This document shows, in pieces, positions 16,205 through 24,460 of a stretch of DNA of 64,000 bases. Where the stretch lies: the NCBI GenBank assembly GCA_900471515.1, contig UCFC01000035.1, forward strand, positions 1 through 64,000, read 5' to 3'. The stretch comes from Hyphomicrobiales bacterium (GTDB lineage Bacteria > Pseudomonadota > Alphaproteobacteria > Rhizobiales > Rhizobiaceae). The notes below the pieces were generated by a model, which ran no database searches, had not been told where the DNA came from, and saw only the letters and a program-made list of their open reading frames with translations. Position 1 is the first letter of the stretch. Every line of letters begins with the position of its first letter. Position numbers and translations under genes: made by a program.

Positions 16205-16465
16205 CTATTTGCCCTTGGCGGCGAGCTTGGCTTCGAGCGCGGCGATGCGGGCGGCCAGCGCCTCGTTTTCGTCACGCGCCTTGATGGCCATTTCGCGCAC
16301 GGCTTCGAACTCCTCGCGCTTGACGACGTCCATGCTGTTCAGCCAGCGTTCGGCATGGGCGTTGAAGGCCGTTTCGATCTCCTTGCGCACGCCCTGGGCA
16401 GCACCCGCAGCATCGGTCATCAGCTTGGCGAATTCATCCATGATGCGGTTCGTTCCGGTCGTCAT
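16205..16465 (-). CDS. UbiK/BMFP-family accessory protein
   Basis: An 86-residue coiled-coil protein starting MTTGTNRIMDEFAKLMTDAAGAAQGVRKEIETAFNAHAERWLNSMDVVKREEFEAVREMAIKARDENEALAARIAALEAKL. This is the BMFP (YqiC/UbiK) pattern: an amphipathic N-terminal helix that binds membrane lipid, the VxREEFE motif, and a C-terminal trimeric coiled coil. In gammaproteobacteria UbiK assists ubiquinone synthesis with UbiJ; in alphaproteobacteria the link is inferred. It is divergent from lgt. Confidence 0.82.
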   Translation of the reverse strand: MTTGTNRIMDEFAKLMTDAAGAAQGVRKEIETAFNAHAERWLNSMDVVKREEFEAVREMAIKARDENEALAARIAALEAKLAAKGK

Positions 16466-16601
16466 GGCGTATTTCTCCCTTCGCACGACGTGAATGTCAG
16501 GCCTTGCGGCCACGGAAAATGGAGGTAGGGCTTCGCCGTTAAGGATGCAAGCGCTTTGCACGGGATAAGCCCCGGCGCACGGGTCCGTGACGAACAATGC
16601 A

Positions 16602-16630
16602 CTTGACCCCCGCAGATCGCGGAGCCATGT
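16602..16630 (+). promoter_or_regulatory. Possible lgt promoter
   Basis: CTTGAC (16602-16607) is followed after 17 nt by CCATGT (16625-16630), matching the rhizobial -35 consensus fully and the -10 CTATAT at four of six bases. It is about 60 nt upstream of the lgt start. Confidence 0.35.
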
Positions 16631-16688
16631 TCCGCGCATCTCAACGGGTGGGAAAACCTTGCCGATAGCCGCTGATCTTCTTGCTATA

Positions 16689-17507
16689 ATGCCTTTCCCT
16701 AATATCGATCCGATCGCATTTTCGATCGGCCCGCTGGCGATTCACTGGTACGGCCTGGCCTATGTCGCCGGCATCCTCCTTGGCTGGGCCTACGCCCGCC
16801 GCATTGCCGCAAACGATACCCTCTGGCCGAACGATACGTCGCCCATATCGCGGCCCCAGCTCGACGACTTCATCGTCTGGGCCGCCCTCGGCATCGTTCT
16901 TGGCGGCCGTATCGGCTATATCCTCTTTTATGATCTCGGCGCCATTATCGAAGACCCGATCCGCGCCGTGCAGATCTGGAACGGCGGCATGTCCTTCCAT
17001 GGCGGCCTGGCCGGCACGACGATCGCCATGATCCTCTTTGCCCGCCGCAACAGCATCCCGATCTGGAGCCTGTTCGATATCGTCGCCACGGTCGTGCCCT
17101 GCGGCCTGTTCTTCGGCCGCATCGCCAATTTCATCAACGGCGAACTCTGGGGCCGGCTGACGGATGTGCCCTGGGCGGTCGTCTTTCCGACCGGCGGCCC
17201 CTTCGCACGCCATCCGAGCCAGCTTTATGAAGCGGGCCTCGAAGGCATCGTCCTGCTTCTCGTCCTTGCCGCGCTCGTCTACGGCGTCAAGGCGCTGAAG
17301 AGCCCCGGCCTCATTTCCGGCGTCTTCGTCTGCGGCTATGCGCTGTCGCGCATCTTCGTCGAATTCTTCCGCGAGCCGGATGCGCAGCTCGGCTATCTGC
17401 TCGGCACCGGCTGGCTGACGATGGGCATGGTTCTGTCCTTCCCGATGATCCTGCTCGGCCTCTGGGCGATCTTCCGCGCCCGCCAGGCAGCTGCCCTGCA
17501 GCATTGA
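16689..17507 (+). CDS. lgt: Prolipoprotein diacylglyceryl transferase
   Basis: A 272-residue inner-membrane enzyme that moves diacylglycerol from phosphatidylglycerol to the lipobox cysteine of prolipoproteins, the first step of lipoprotein maturation. Seven membrane segments; motifs are SIGPLAIHWYGLAY, MSFHGGLAG with the essential His, and the Lgt signature GRIANFINGELWGR. The ATG at 16689 lies within a TATAATG string and has no clear ribosome site, so an upstream non-ATG start (for example TTG at 16659) is possible. midA follows 19 nt later. Confidence 0.95.
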   Translation: MPFPNIDPIAFSIGPLAIHWYGLAYVAGILLGWAYARRIAANDTLWPNDTSPISRPQLDDFIVWAALGIVLGGRIGYILFYDLGAIIEDPIRAVQIWNGGMSFHGGLAGTTIAMILFARRNSIPIWSLFDIVATVVPCGLFFGRIANFINGELWGRLTDVPWAVVFPTGGPFARHPSQLYEAGLEGIVLLLVLAALVYGVKALKSPGLISGVFVCGYALSRIFVEFFREPDAQLGYLLGTGWLTMGMVLSFPMILLGLWAIFRARQAAALQH

Positions 17508-17526
17508 AACGACCGGGACGACCGCA

Positions 17527-18627
17527 ATGACCACCGCTTTGGGCGAAAAGATCAAGACGATCATCCAGGCCAACGGGCCGATCAGCGTCACCGACTATTT
17601 CTCGCTTTGCCTTGCCGATCCCGAACACGGTTACTACCGCACCCGCGAGCCCTTCGGCCGTTCCGGCGATTTCGTCACAGCGCCCGAGGTCAGCCAGCTT
17701 TTCGGCGAAATGATCGGCGTTTTCGTCGTCCACGCCTGGCAGCGCCACGCGACGCCCGCCGGCGTTCGCCTCATCGAGATCGGCCCCGGCCGCGGCACGA
17801 TGATGGCCGACATGCTGCGGGTGATTTCGCGCATCGCACCGCCGCTCTTCGACAACATAAGCGTCCATCTCGTCGAAACCAGCGAGCGCCTGCGCGATGT
17901 CCAGAGCCAGACGCTCGAACCGTACGACGGCAAGATCAGCTGGCACGGCGGCTTCGACGAGGTCCCGCCCGGCTTCACGCTGATCGTCGCCAACGAACTC
18001 TTCGACGCGATCCCGATCCGCCAGTTCGTGCGCACGCAGACCGGATTCCGCGAGCGCATGGTCGGCCTGGATGCAGACGGCGAACTGACCTTTGCGGCCG
18101 GCGTTGCCGGCATCGATCCGGCGCTGCTGCCGGAGCCCGCTCAAAGCGTGCCGCTCGGCACGCTGTTTGAGATTTCGCCCGCGCGTCAGGCCGTCATGAG
18201 CGCCATCTGCCAAAGGCTGCGCGCCTTCAGCGGCACCGCGCTTACGATAGACTACGGGCACCTCGTCACCGGTTTCGGCGACACGCTGCAGGCCGTGCGC
18301 ATGCACGAGTTCGATCCGCCGCTCGCCCATCCCGGCGAGGCGGACCTGACGAGCCATGTCGATTTCCAGCAGCTTGCGGAAACGGCGGCCTCCGCCGATG
18401 TCCACATCAACGGCGCATTGCACCAGGGCGACTTCCTGACCGGGCTCGGCATTCTCGAGCGCGCCGCAGCCCTCGGCCGCGACCGCGAGCCGCGCACGCA
18501 ACAGATCATCCAGAGCGCCGTCGACCGGCTCGCCGGTGCGGGCGAAGGCCGCATGGGCGAACTCTTCAAGGTGCTCGCCGTTTCCCATCCGCCGATCGAC
18601 CTGATGCCGTTCCGCCCGGTGGATTGA
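17527..18627 (+). CDS. MidA/NDUFAF7-family SAM-dependent methyltransferase
   Basis: A 366-residue protein of the DUF185 family. Motifs: PISVTDYFSLCLADPEHGYY at the N-terminus, SAM-binding LIEIGPGRGTMMADML, and LIVANELFDAIPIRQFV. The human homolog NDUFAF7 methylates an arginine of complex I subunit NDUFS2 during assembly, so the same target (NuoD) is likely in bacteria but unproven. It sits between lgt and pgeF, an order common in Rhizobiales. Confidence 0.9.
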   Translation: MTTALGEKIKTIIQANGPISVTDYFSLCLADPEHGYYRTREPFGRSGDFVTAPEVSQLFGEMIGVFVVHAWQRHATPAGVRLIEIGPGRGTMMADMLRVISRIAPPLFDNISVHLVETSERLRDVQSQTLEPYDGKISWHGGFDEVPPGFTLIVANELFDAIPIRQFVRTQTGFRERMVGLDADGELTFAAGVAGIDPALLPEPAQSVPLGTLFEISPARQAVMSAICQRLRAFSGTALTIDYGHLVTGFGDTLQAVRMHEFDPPLAHPGEADLTSHVDFQQLAETAASADVHINGALHQGDFLTGLGILERAAALGRDREPRTQQIIQSAVDRLAGAGEGRMGELFKVLAVSHPPIDLMPFRPVD

Positions 18628-18734
18628 CAGCCAGCCATACGCTCGCCAACATCGGCCGCAAAATGACAATGCTTCGCCGGGCGAGAACCGGCGAAAACGA
18701 CGTCGATCCCTCTCCAAAAGACCCGGAATATCAC

Positions 18735-19529
18735 ATGACAGATGCGGCCTCCCCGGCACCGATCGAAAGCGCGCTGCTGAACGAAGCGGCCGGCGGGACG
18801 ATCCGCCATGGCTATTTCACCCGCGCCGGCGGCGTCTCCGAAGGCATCTATCGCGGCCTCAATGTCGGCCTCGGCTCGCATGACGAGCGCGGCAATGTCG
18901 AAGAAAACCGCCGGCGCGTCGCCGCCTGGTTCGATCTGCCGGTCGAGCGGCTGGCGACCGTCCATCAAGTCCACTCCCCCGATGTCGTCACCATCGGCAG
19001 GCACTATAACGGCGACAGGCCGCAGGCCGACGCCATGGTCACGGCAACCCCCGGCATCGCGCTTGGCGTGCTGGCGGCCGATTGCGGCCCGATCCTCTTT
19101 GCCGACCCGCAAAACCGCGTCATCGGCGCCGCCCACGCCGGCTGGAAGGGCGCGCTGACCGGCGTGCTCGAAAACACCATCGACGCCATGGTGGTCCTTG
19201 GCGCCGACAGGAACAATATCGTCGCCTGCCTTGGCCCCTCGATCAGCCAGGCGAATTATGAGGTCGGCCCGGAATTCGTCGAACGTTTCCTTGCCTACGA
19301 CCCGGCCTACGAACGCTACTTCATCCCCTCGCCGTCGGCAGGCCACGCCATGTTCGACCTGCAGGGACTGACCGTCCGGCGGCTGAAAGACGCCGGGGTG
19401 CGCGCCGAAAGTCTCGGCATTTGCACCTATCCCGACAGCGAGCGCTTTTTTTCCTATCGCCGGACCACACATAAAAAGGAGCCGGATTACGGCCGCCAGA
19501 TTTCGGCGATCAGCATCAGGGAGACGTAA
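18735..19529 (+). CDS. pgeF: Peptidoglycan editing factor PgeF (DUF152)
   Basis: A 264-residue protein with start MTDAASPAPIESALLNEAAGGTIRHGYFTRAGGVSEGIYRGLNVG. The metal site pattern includes TVHQVHSPDV, ADCGPILFAD and AAHAGWKGAL, all standard for the former laccase-like DUF152 (YfiH) family. PgeF removes wrongly incorporated serine from UDP-MurNAc precursors in E. coli; the fold also shows purine nucleosidase activity. The open frame extends upstream to the end of midA (18624), but homology begins at 18735. Confidence 0.92.
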   Translation: MTDAASPAPIESALLNEAAGGTIRHGYFTRAGGVSEGIYRGLNVGLGSHDERGNVEENRRRVAAWFDLPVERLATVHQVHSPDVVTIGRHYNGDRPQADAMVTATPGIALGVLAADCGPILFADPQNRVIGAAHAGWKGALTGVLENTIDAMVVLGADRNNIVACLGPSISQANYEVGPEFVERFLAYDPAYERYFIPSPSAGHAMFDLQGLTVRRLKDAGVRAESLGICTYPDSERFFSYRRTTHKKEPDYGRQISAISIRET

Positions 19530-19534
19530 GCAGC

Positions 19535-20686
19535 ATGGCACTTCATTTCGAACGGGCTGAATTCGCAAGCCGGCTGACCCGCCTGACCGAAAAGATGAAG
19601 GAAGAAAAGCTCGACGCGCTGCTGCTTTTTGCGCAGGAGAGCATGTACTGGCTGACCGGCTACGATACGTTCGGCTATTGCTTCTTCCAGACCCTGGTCG
19701 TCAAGGCCGACGGTACCATGGCGCTGATTACCCGCTCGGCCGACCTGCGTCAGGCGCGGCACACATCGGTCATCGAGGACATCCATGTCTGGGTCGATCG
19801 CGTCAATGCCGATCCGACGATGGACCTCAAGAACCTGCTCGTCGAAATGGACCTGCTCGGCGCCCGCATCGGCGTCGAATACGACACGCATGGCATGACG
19901 GGCCGCGTCGCCCGGCTGCTCGACGCGCAACTGACGACCTTCGGCCAGCTCATCGATGCCTCCTACCTCGTCAGCCGCCTGCGCCTCGTCAAGAGCCCGA
20001 CCGAAATCGCCTATGTCGAACGTGCCGCCGTTCTGGCGGACGACGCGCTGGACGCAGCGGTCCGCCTGACCGGCCCCGGCGCCGACGAAGCCGAAATCCT
20101 CGCCGCCATGCAGGGCGCGATCTTCACCGGCGGCGGCGACTATCCGGCCAACGAGTTCATCATCGGCTCGGGCGCGGACGCCCTGCTCTGCCGCTACAAG
20201 GCCGGCCGCCGCAAGCTTGACGCCAACGACCAGCTGACGCTCGAATGGGCCGGTGCTTACGCGCATTATCATGCCGCCATGATGCGCACGATCGTCGTCG
20301 GCGAGCCGACGCATCGCCACCGCGAACTCTACAATGCCTGCCTGGAAACGATCCAGGCGATCGAGACCGTGCTGAAGCCCGGCCACACTTTCGGCGACGT
20401 CTTCGACATGCACGCCAGGATCATGGACGAGCGCGGCCTCGCCCGCCATCGCCTGAATGCCTGCGGCTATTCGCTCGGCGCCCGTTTCTCGCCCTCCTGG
20501 ATGGAGCACCAGATGTTCCATGCCGGCAATCCGCAGCCGATCGAGCCCGGCATGTCGCTCTTCGTGCACATGATCATCGCCGATTCCGACACGGGCACGG
20601 CCATGACCCTCGGCCAGACCTATCTGACGACCGGCGAAGCCCCGCGCGCGCTTTCGCGGCACTCCCTGGACTTCATCGGCGCTTAG
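19535..20686 (+). CDS. M24-fold protein, creatinase/aminopeptidase-P-like, probably without metal site
   Basis: A 383-residue two-domain protein: an N-terminal creatinase-like domain (about 1-150) and a C-terminal pita-bread domain. In metal-dependent M24 enzymes the ligands lie in DxG...SDxTRT, a GHGIG-type His, and two late Glu. Here those positions read LEWAGAYAHYHAAMMRT, CGYSLGARFS, LFVHMIIAD and MTLGQTYLTT, so several or all ligands appear replaced. That recalls creatinase and ectoine hydrolase (DoeA), which use the fold without metal. Real substrate unknown. It is 5 nt after pgeF. Confidence 0.75.
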   Translation: MALHFERAEFASRLTRLTEKMKEEKLDALLLFAQESMYWLTGYDTFGYCFFQTLVVKADGTMALITRSADLRQARHTSVIEDIHVWVDRVNADPTMDLKNLLVEMDLLGARIGVEYDTHGMTGRVARLLDAQLTTFGQLIDASYLVSRLRLVKSPTEIAYVERAAVLADDALDAAVRLTGPGADEAEILAAMQGAIFTGGGDYPANEFIIGSGADALLCRYKAGRRKLDANDQLTLEWAGAYAHYHAAMMRTIVVGEPTHRHRELYNACLETIQAIETVLKPGHTFGDVFDMHARIMDERGLARHRLNACGYSLGARFSPSWMEHQMFHAGNPQPIEPGMSLFVHMIIADSDTGTAMTLGQTYLTTGEAPRALSRHSLDFIGA

Positions 20687-20789
20687 GGCGCTGACATCAC
20701 TGGCAAGAATCCGGAATTGACAGACGGGTCCCCCCACCCGCATAAATTCGCACGGGGCTGATGCGAATGTGGGAAGGACGAACCGAGGG

Positions 20790-21635
20790 ATGACGCGAGT
20801 TGCGACTGCGCCCACGCTCCTGATCTGCCTTGCCTTGCTTTCTGCCTGCAACACGACCGACGCGTTGACGCTCACGCCGCCCATGGAGATCGGCGATTCT
20901 TCCGTCAATCGTTCGTCTACCCCGGTCACGCAGAGCGAAGCCGAACGCATGGCCGGAGAACCGCAGCAGACATTCCCGGCAGCCCCTCGCCGCAACGGCT
21001 ATACGCCGGCCTTTAGCGAACAGAGTTCCCCGACCCAGCCCAACTATTCGGCACAGGCCTACCGGCCCGGCACCGGCGCCCCGCCGACGACGATGCAGGC
21101 TCAGGCCGATGCAATCGCCCGCGACGGCTCTTCACCCGCCGCTTCCGGGCCGATCGAAGGCCAGGCCCTGCCCCCGCCCTCCGCCGCCGAACAGCCGACG
21201 GCGCCGCAGCAGCAGCAGACGCAGACGGCGGCCCTTGATCCTTCCGTCTCCTCCTCGACCTCGGCACGCGGCAACACGGTGCGGTTCCTGCCGATCATCG
21301 GCGCGCCGGTCCAGGCCGTCACCCCGCTGTCGCGCCAGCTTGGCGCGGAAGCCCGCGCGCATGGCCTGGCGATCAAGAGCTCGAACGACACCAGCAGCGA
21401 CTATATCCTCAAAGGCTACCTCTCCGCTTTCGGCGACGCGGGGAAAGTCACCGTCGTCTATGTCTGGGACGTGCTTGACAATGCCGGCGCCCGGCTGCAC
21501 CGCATTCAGGGACAGGAAAGCGTGCCGACGGCCGCCACCGATCCCTGGGCCGGCGTGCCCGCCTCGGTCATGCAGCAGATCGCCTCCAAGACGATCAGCG
21601 AGTTCACATCCTGGCGGCAGAGCCAGGGCGGTTAG
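20790..21635 (+). CDS. Putative lipoprotein, unknown function
   Basis: A 281-residue protein. Start MTRVATAPTLLICLALLSAC gives a lipoprotein signal with lipobox LLSAC (Cys20). A low-complexity Pro/Gln/Ser region follows (to about residue 150, including APQQQQTQTA), then a folded C-terminal part (FLPIIGAPVQAVTPLSRQLGAEARAHGLAIKSS...YILKGYLSAFGDAGKVTVVYVWDVLDNAGARLHRIQG), which looks like an envelope domain. An upstream ATG at 20769 would spoil the signal. It lies between the M24 gene and prs. Confidence 0.75.
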   Translation: MTRVATAPTLLICLALLSACNTTDALTLTPPMEIGDSSVNRSSTPVTQSEAERMAGEPQQTFPAAPRRNGYTPAFSEQSSPTQPNYSAQAYRPGTGAPPTTMQAQADAIARDGSSPAASGPIEGQALPPPSAAEQPTAPQQQQTQTAALDPSVSSSTSARGNTVRFLPIIGAPVQAVTPLSRQLGAEARAHGLAIKSSNDTSSDYILKGYLSAFGDAGKVTVVYVWDVLDNAGARLHRIQGQESVPTAATDPWAGVPASVMQQIASKTISEFTSWRQSQGG

Positions 21636-21740
21636 TCACAAGCTTTTTATAAATATAAAAGTATGTGACGCCTTAGCCCTTGCATTCACCGGGAAGCTGG
21701 CTAAAAAGCGCGGCTATCAGCGCATAACAGGCGGACCAAG

Positions 21741-22673
21741 ATGAAGGTTTTCGCAGGCAATTCGAACCGGCAACTCGCCGAAGCGATCTGCAACTATCTC
21801 AATGTTCCCTTAGGGAAAGCCAGTGTCCGAAGGTTTGCCGACCAGGAAATCTTCGTCGAAATCCAGGAAAACGTGCGCGGCGAGGACGTCTTTCTCGTAC
21901 AGCCGACCTCCTTTCCTGCCAACGACCATCTGATGGAACTGCTGATCATGATCGACGCCATGCGTCGCTCGTCGGCCCGCCGCATCACGGCCGTTCTCCC
22001 CTATTTCGGCTATGCCCGCCAGGATCGCCGCGCCTCCGGCCGCACGCCGATCTCCGCCAAGCTGGTCGCAAACCTGATCACCGAAGCCGGCGCCGACCGC
22101 GTCATGACGCTCGATCTCCACGCCGGCCAGATTCAGGGCTTCTTCGACATACCCACGGACAACCTGTTCGCCCTGCCCGTTCTGACGCGCGACATCAAGA
22201 GCCACTACGACCTCAGCAACGTCATGGTCGTCTCGCCCGACGTCGGCGGCGTGGTGCGCGCCCGCGCGCTTGCCAAACGGCTGGACTGTCTTCTGGCCAT
22301 CGTCGACAAGCGTCGCGATCGGCCAGGTGAATCCGAAGTCATGAACATCATCGGCGACGTCACCGGCAAGGACTGCCTGCTGATCGACGATATCGTCGAT
22401 TCCGGCGGCACGCTCTGCAACGCGGCCGACGCGATGCTGGCCAAGGGCGCGTCCAGCGTGACCGCCTACATCACCCACGGCGTTCTCTCCGGCGGCGCCG
22501 TCACCCGCGTCACCTCCTCCAAGCTGCGCGAACTCGTCATCACGGATTCGATCCAGCCGACCACGGCCGTCCTTTCGGCCCACAACATCCGCGTCGTGAC
22601 GACCGCCCCGCTGATCGGCGAAGCCATCAGCCGCACGGCCCAGGAAGAATCGGTCTCGAGCCTCTTCGACTAA
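21741..22673 (+). CDS. prs: Ribose-phosphate pyrophosphokinase
   Basis: A 310-residue PRPP synthase, converting ribose-5-phosphate and ATP to PRPP for nucleotide, histidine and tryptophan synthesis. Landmarks: MKVFAGNSNRQLAEAICNYL, the FADQEIFVEI motif, YFGYARQDRRASGRTPISAKL (ATP/catalytic region), metal site DLHAGQIQGFFDIPTDNL, and PRPP loop LLIDDIVDSGGTLCNAADAM. Class I type. Upstream, CTTGCA (21679-21684) and TAAAAA 17 nt later form a possible promoter. A terminator follows. Confidence 0.96.
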   Translation: MKVFAGNSNRQLAEAICNYLNVPLGKASVRRFADQEIFVEIQENVRGEDVFLVQPTSFPANDHLMELLIMIDAMRRSSARRITAVLPYFGYARQDRRASGRTPISAKLVANLITEAGADRVMTLDLHAGQIQGFFDIPTDNLFALPVLTRDIKSHYDLSNVMVVSPDVGGVVRARALAKRLDCLLAIVDKRRDRPGESEVMNIIGDVTGKDCLLIDDIVDSGGTLCNAADAMLAKGASSVTAYITHGVLSGGAVTRVTSSKLRELVITDSIQPTTAVLSAHNIRVVTTAPLIGEAISRTAQEESVSSLFD

Positions 22674-22850
22674 AAAGGAGCCGGCATTCGACCGGCGCTT
22701 TTTGATTTTTGAGCAGCCGTTTGTTGCTGATCCGCACTGTGCTGCCCCGCCAGCGGTTGGCTATTGACGATCACAGCGCCATCTTCGTTCAAAACGATAG
22801 CCCGTTCCAACCCGCCGTCTAAGCGGCTGGTCTTGGCAAAACCCTTGATG
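22670..22850 (-). pseudogene. Decayed 3'-end copy of the neighbouring periplasmic protein gene
   Basis: Read leftward from 22849, the frame gives KGFAKTSRLDGG, then NEDGAVIVNSQPLAG and a Gln-rich tail ending at a stop at 22670. This resembles the C-terminus of the next gene upstream (KGFAKTDPDG, GDGSVAINGQQIKG, Gln-rich end). At DNA level the AAGGGTTTTGCCAAGACC stretch matches 17 of 18 bases. The rest of the copy is absent: the intact gene and its terminator come directly before. It is best explained as the remnant of a tandem paralog. Confidence 0.55.
22680..22703 (+). terminator. prs terminator
   Basis: Stem GCCGG/CCGGC (22680-22684 with 22692-22696), loop of seven bases, followed by GCTTTTT, starting 7 nt after the prs stop. 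Confidence 0.75.
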
Positions 22851-22857
22851 CGGGATG

Positions 22858-22883
22858 AAAAAAGCCGGCCCGAAGCCGGCTTT
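22858..22883 (-). terminator. Terminator of the 497-residue periplasmic protein gene
   Basis: Stem AAAGCCGGC/GCCGGCTTT (22861-22869 with 22875-22883), loop of five bases, followed on the minus strand by a T-run (A-run at 22858-22863 on plus). It ends the leftward gene that stops at 22909. Confidence 0.8.
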
Positions 22884-22908
22884 CACTGCAGCTTGCAATT
22901 CCGGGTGT

Positions 22909-24402
22909 TTATTGCGGCTGAGCCTGCCCCTGATCCGGTTCTGCGGCATCCGGCCCCTTGATCTGTTGGCCGTTGATCGCCACCGACCCGTCGCCGGCAA
23001 CGCTGATATCCCAACGCGAGCGGCCATCCGGATCGGTCTTGGCAAAGCCCTTGGCCATCATCATGCCGAAGGAGACCTGCTGGAGGTTCGGATCGCTCTT
23101 GGCAAGCTCCTGGATGGCGGCGATCGACTTGTCGAGATCGCGCGCCAGAACCGAAGCTTGGAGCGAATAGTCCTTCTGCGTATCGACGCGACCCTGCAGC
23201 CTGCCGGTGACGTCGATATCGTAGACATCCGAGACCGCAGTGAACTTCGGCAAGTCGACGACGAGAATGCCGTCATGGAAAAGCTTTTCGGCCGCCTGCT
23301 TGCCGCTTTCCTCCGAATTGCTGCCGGCCGAGAAATCGATCTTCATGAACTCGTCGCTGAAAGCGGCAAAATCCATGTCGGGCACGGCGATCTGCATATC
23401 GATGCTCTTCGGCAGGAAGGCGTGGTAACTCGCCGGCACGACCGGGCTATCGAGCGTCACCTCTGCGGCGTTCATGCCGAAGGCAAACCGGACGGCCTCG
23501 CTCGGCCCGGCGATCGAGAAATTATAGCCGAAGGCCTTAGCGCCACCGTTACCCGCGGCAGTACCGACCGTCAGGTTGTTGGCGGTGATCGATTCATTGA
23601 GCGAGGAAAATAGCGGGAAGGATGCCTTGAGCACCGATTTCAGCTTTTCGCCATCCTCCTTGCTCAGTTCCTTCTCGTCCATATGCTCCAGGATGAAGAA
23701 TACGATATCGCGGATTTCCTTCGCCGGCAGGCTGGCGACATCGGCGTTGACGTCGATCGAATCCGCCTTGATGTTGACCGGTGGCATCGACGGGTTGGTG
23801 ACCGTCTCCGACAGCGCGGAAAGCGAGCCATTGGTCTTGAAATCGAGACGACCGTTGCCACTGGCGCTGTCGGTCGAATCGAGCCGATAGTCCATGCCCG
23901 CAAACGTCACGTCGACCTGGTCCGTATCGGACTTTGACGTGAGACGGATGTCGGTGGCCTTGAAATTGCCGGAGCGGAGATAAGCGATCGCAGGATCGAA
24001 AACGCCGTCATAGACCATCGAGGCTATCGAATAGGTAAAATCCGTGGCCTTGTCATCCGGTCCCTTCAAGCTGCCGGAAATATTGAAGCTGTTATTGCTT
24101 TCGAGGTTCCACAGACCGCTGTCGAGCGGCGTGGCAAAAACCGACCATGGGGTCAGGCCGTTCACCACGACCTTGGTCGTGTCGATCTTGCTGAGCAGCT
24201 TGGCAAAATCATATATGATCTCGTAGCGGCTACCTGCCGGGTTGACGGTTATGAAACCGCTCTTTGCAAATTCGTCAGGCAACACGTTCGTCAGGCTGTC
24301 GCGAAGCTTGTTCGCCCCATCCTGATTGATCTCCGCCCCCTGCGCTGCCCCGAACAGCGATAGGGCGACAAGGCTCGTCGTCGTGACAAGTTTGAGACGC
24401 AT
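22909..24402 (-). CDS. Large exported protein, unknown function
   Basis: A 497-residue protein with a clear signal peptide (MRLKLVTTTSLVALSLFGAAQGA). The mature region is rich in beta-strand-like repeats of the form D.K..DFTYSIASMVYDG and DVTFAGMDYRLDS, without cysteines or catalytic motifs, and ends in Gln/Pro-rich QGQAQPQ. It recalls periplasmic DUF945/DUF2125-type proteins but I cannot assign a family. It is transcribed alone, with its own terminator and a decayed 3'-end copy downstream. Confidence 0.75.
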   Translation of the reverse strand: MRLKLVTTTSLVALSLFGAAQGAEINQDGANKLRDSLTNVLPDEFAKSGFITVNPAGSRYEIIYDFAKLLSKIDTTKVVVNGLTPWSVFATPLDSGLWNLESNNSFNISGSLKGPDDKATDFTYSIASMVYDGVFDPAIAYLRSGNFKATDIRLTSKSDTDQVDVTFAGMDYRLDSTDSASGNGRLDFKTNGSLSALSETVTNPSMPPVNIKADSIDVNADVASLPAKEIRDIVFFILEHMDEKELSKEDGEKLKSVLKASFPLFSSLNESITANNLTVGTAAGNGGAKAFGYNFSIAGPSEAVRFAFGMNAAEVTLDSPVVPASYHAFLPKSIDMQIAVPDMDFAAFSDEFMKIDFSAGSNSEESGKQAAEKLFHDGILVVDLPKFTAVSDVYDIDVTGRLQGRVDTQKDYSLQASVLARDLDKSIAAIQELAKSDPNLQQVSFGMMMAKGFAKTDPDGRSRWDISVAGDGSVAINGQQIKGPDAAEPDQGQAQPQ

Positions 24403-24460
24403 CCGTACTCTCCTCAGCCGCTTTTGATGCGGCCATAGGAAGATCGGATAGCTTCCGGTG

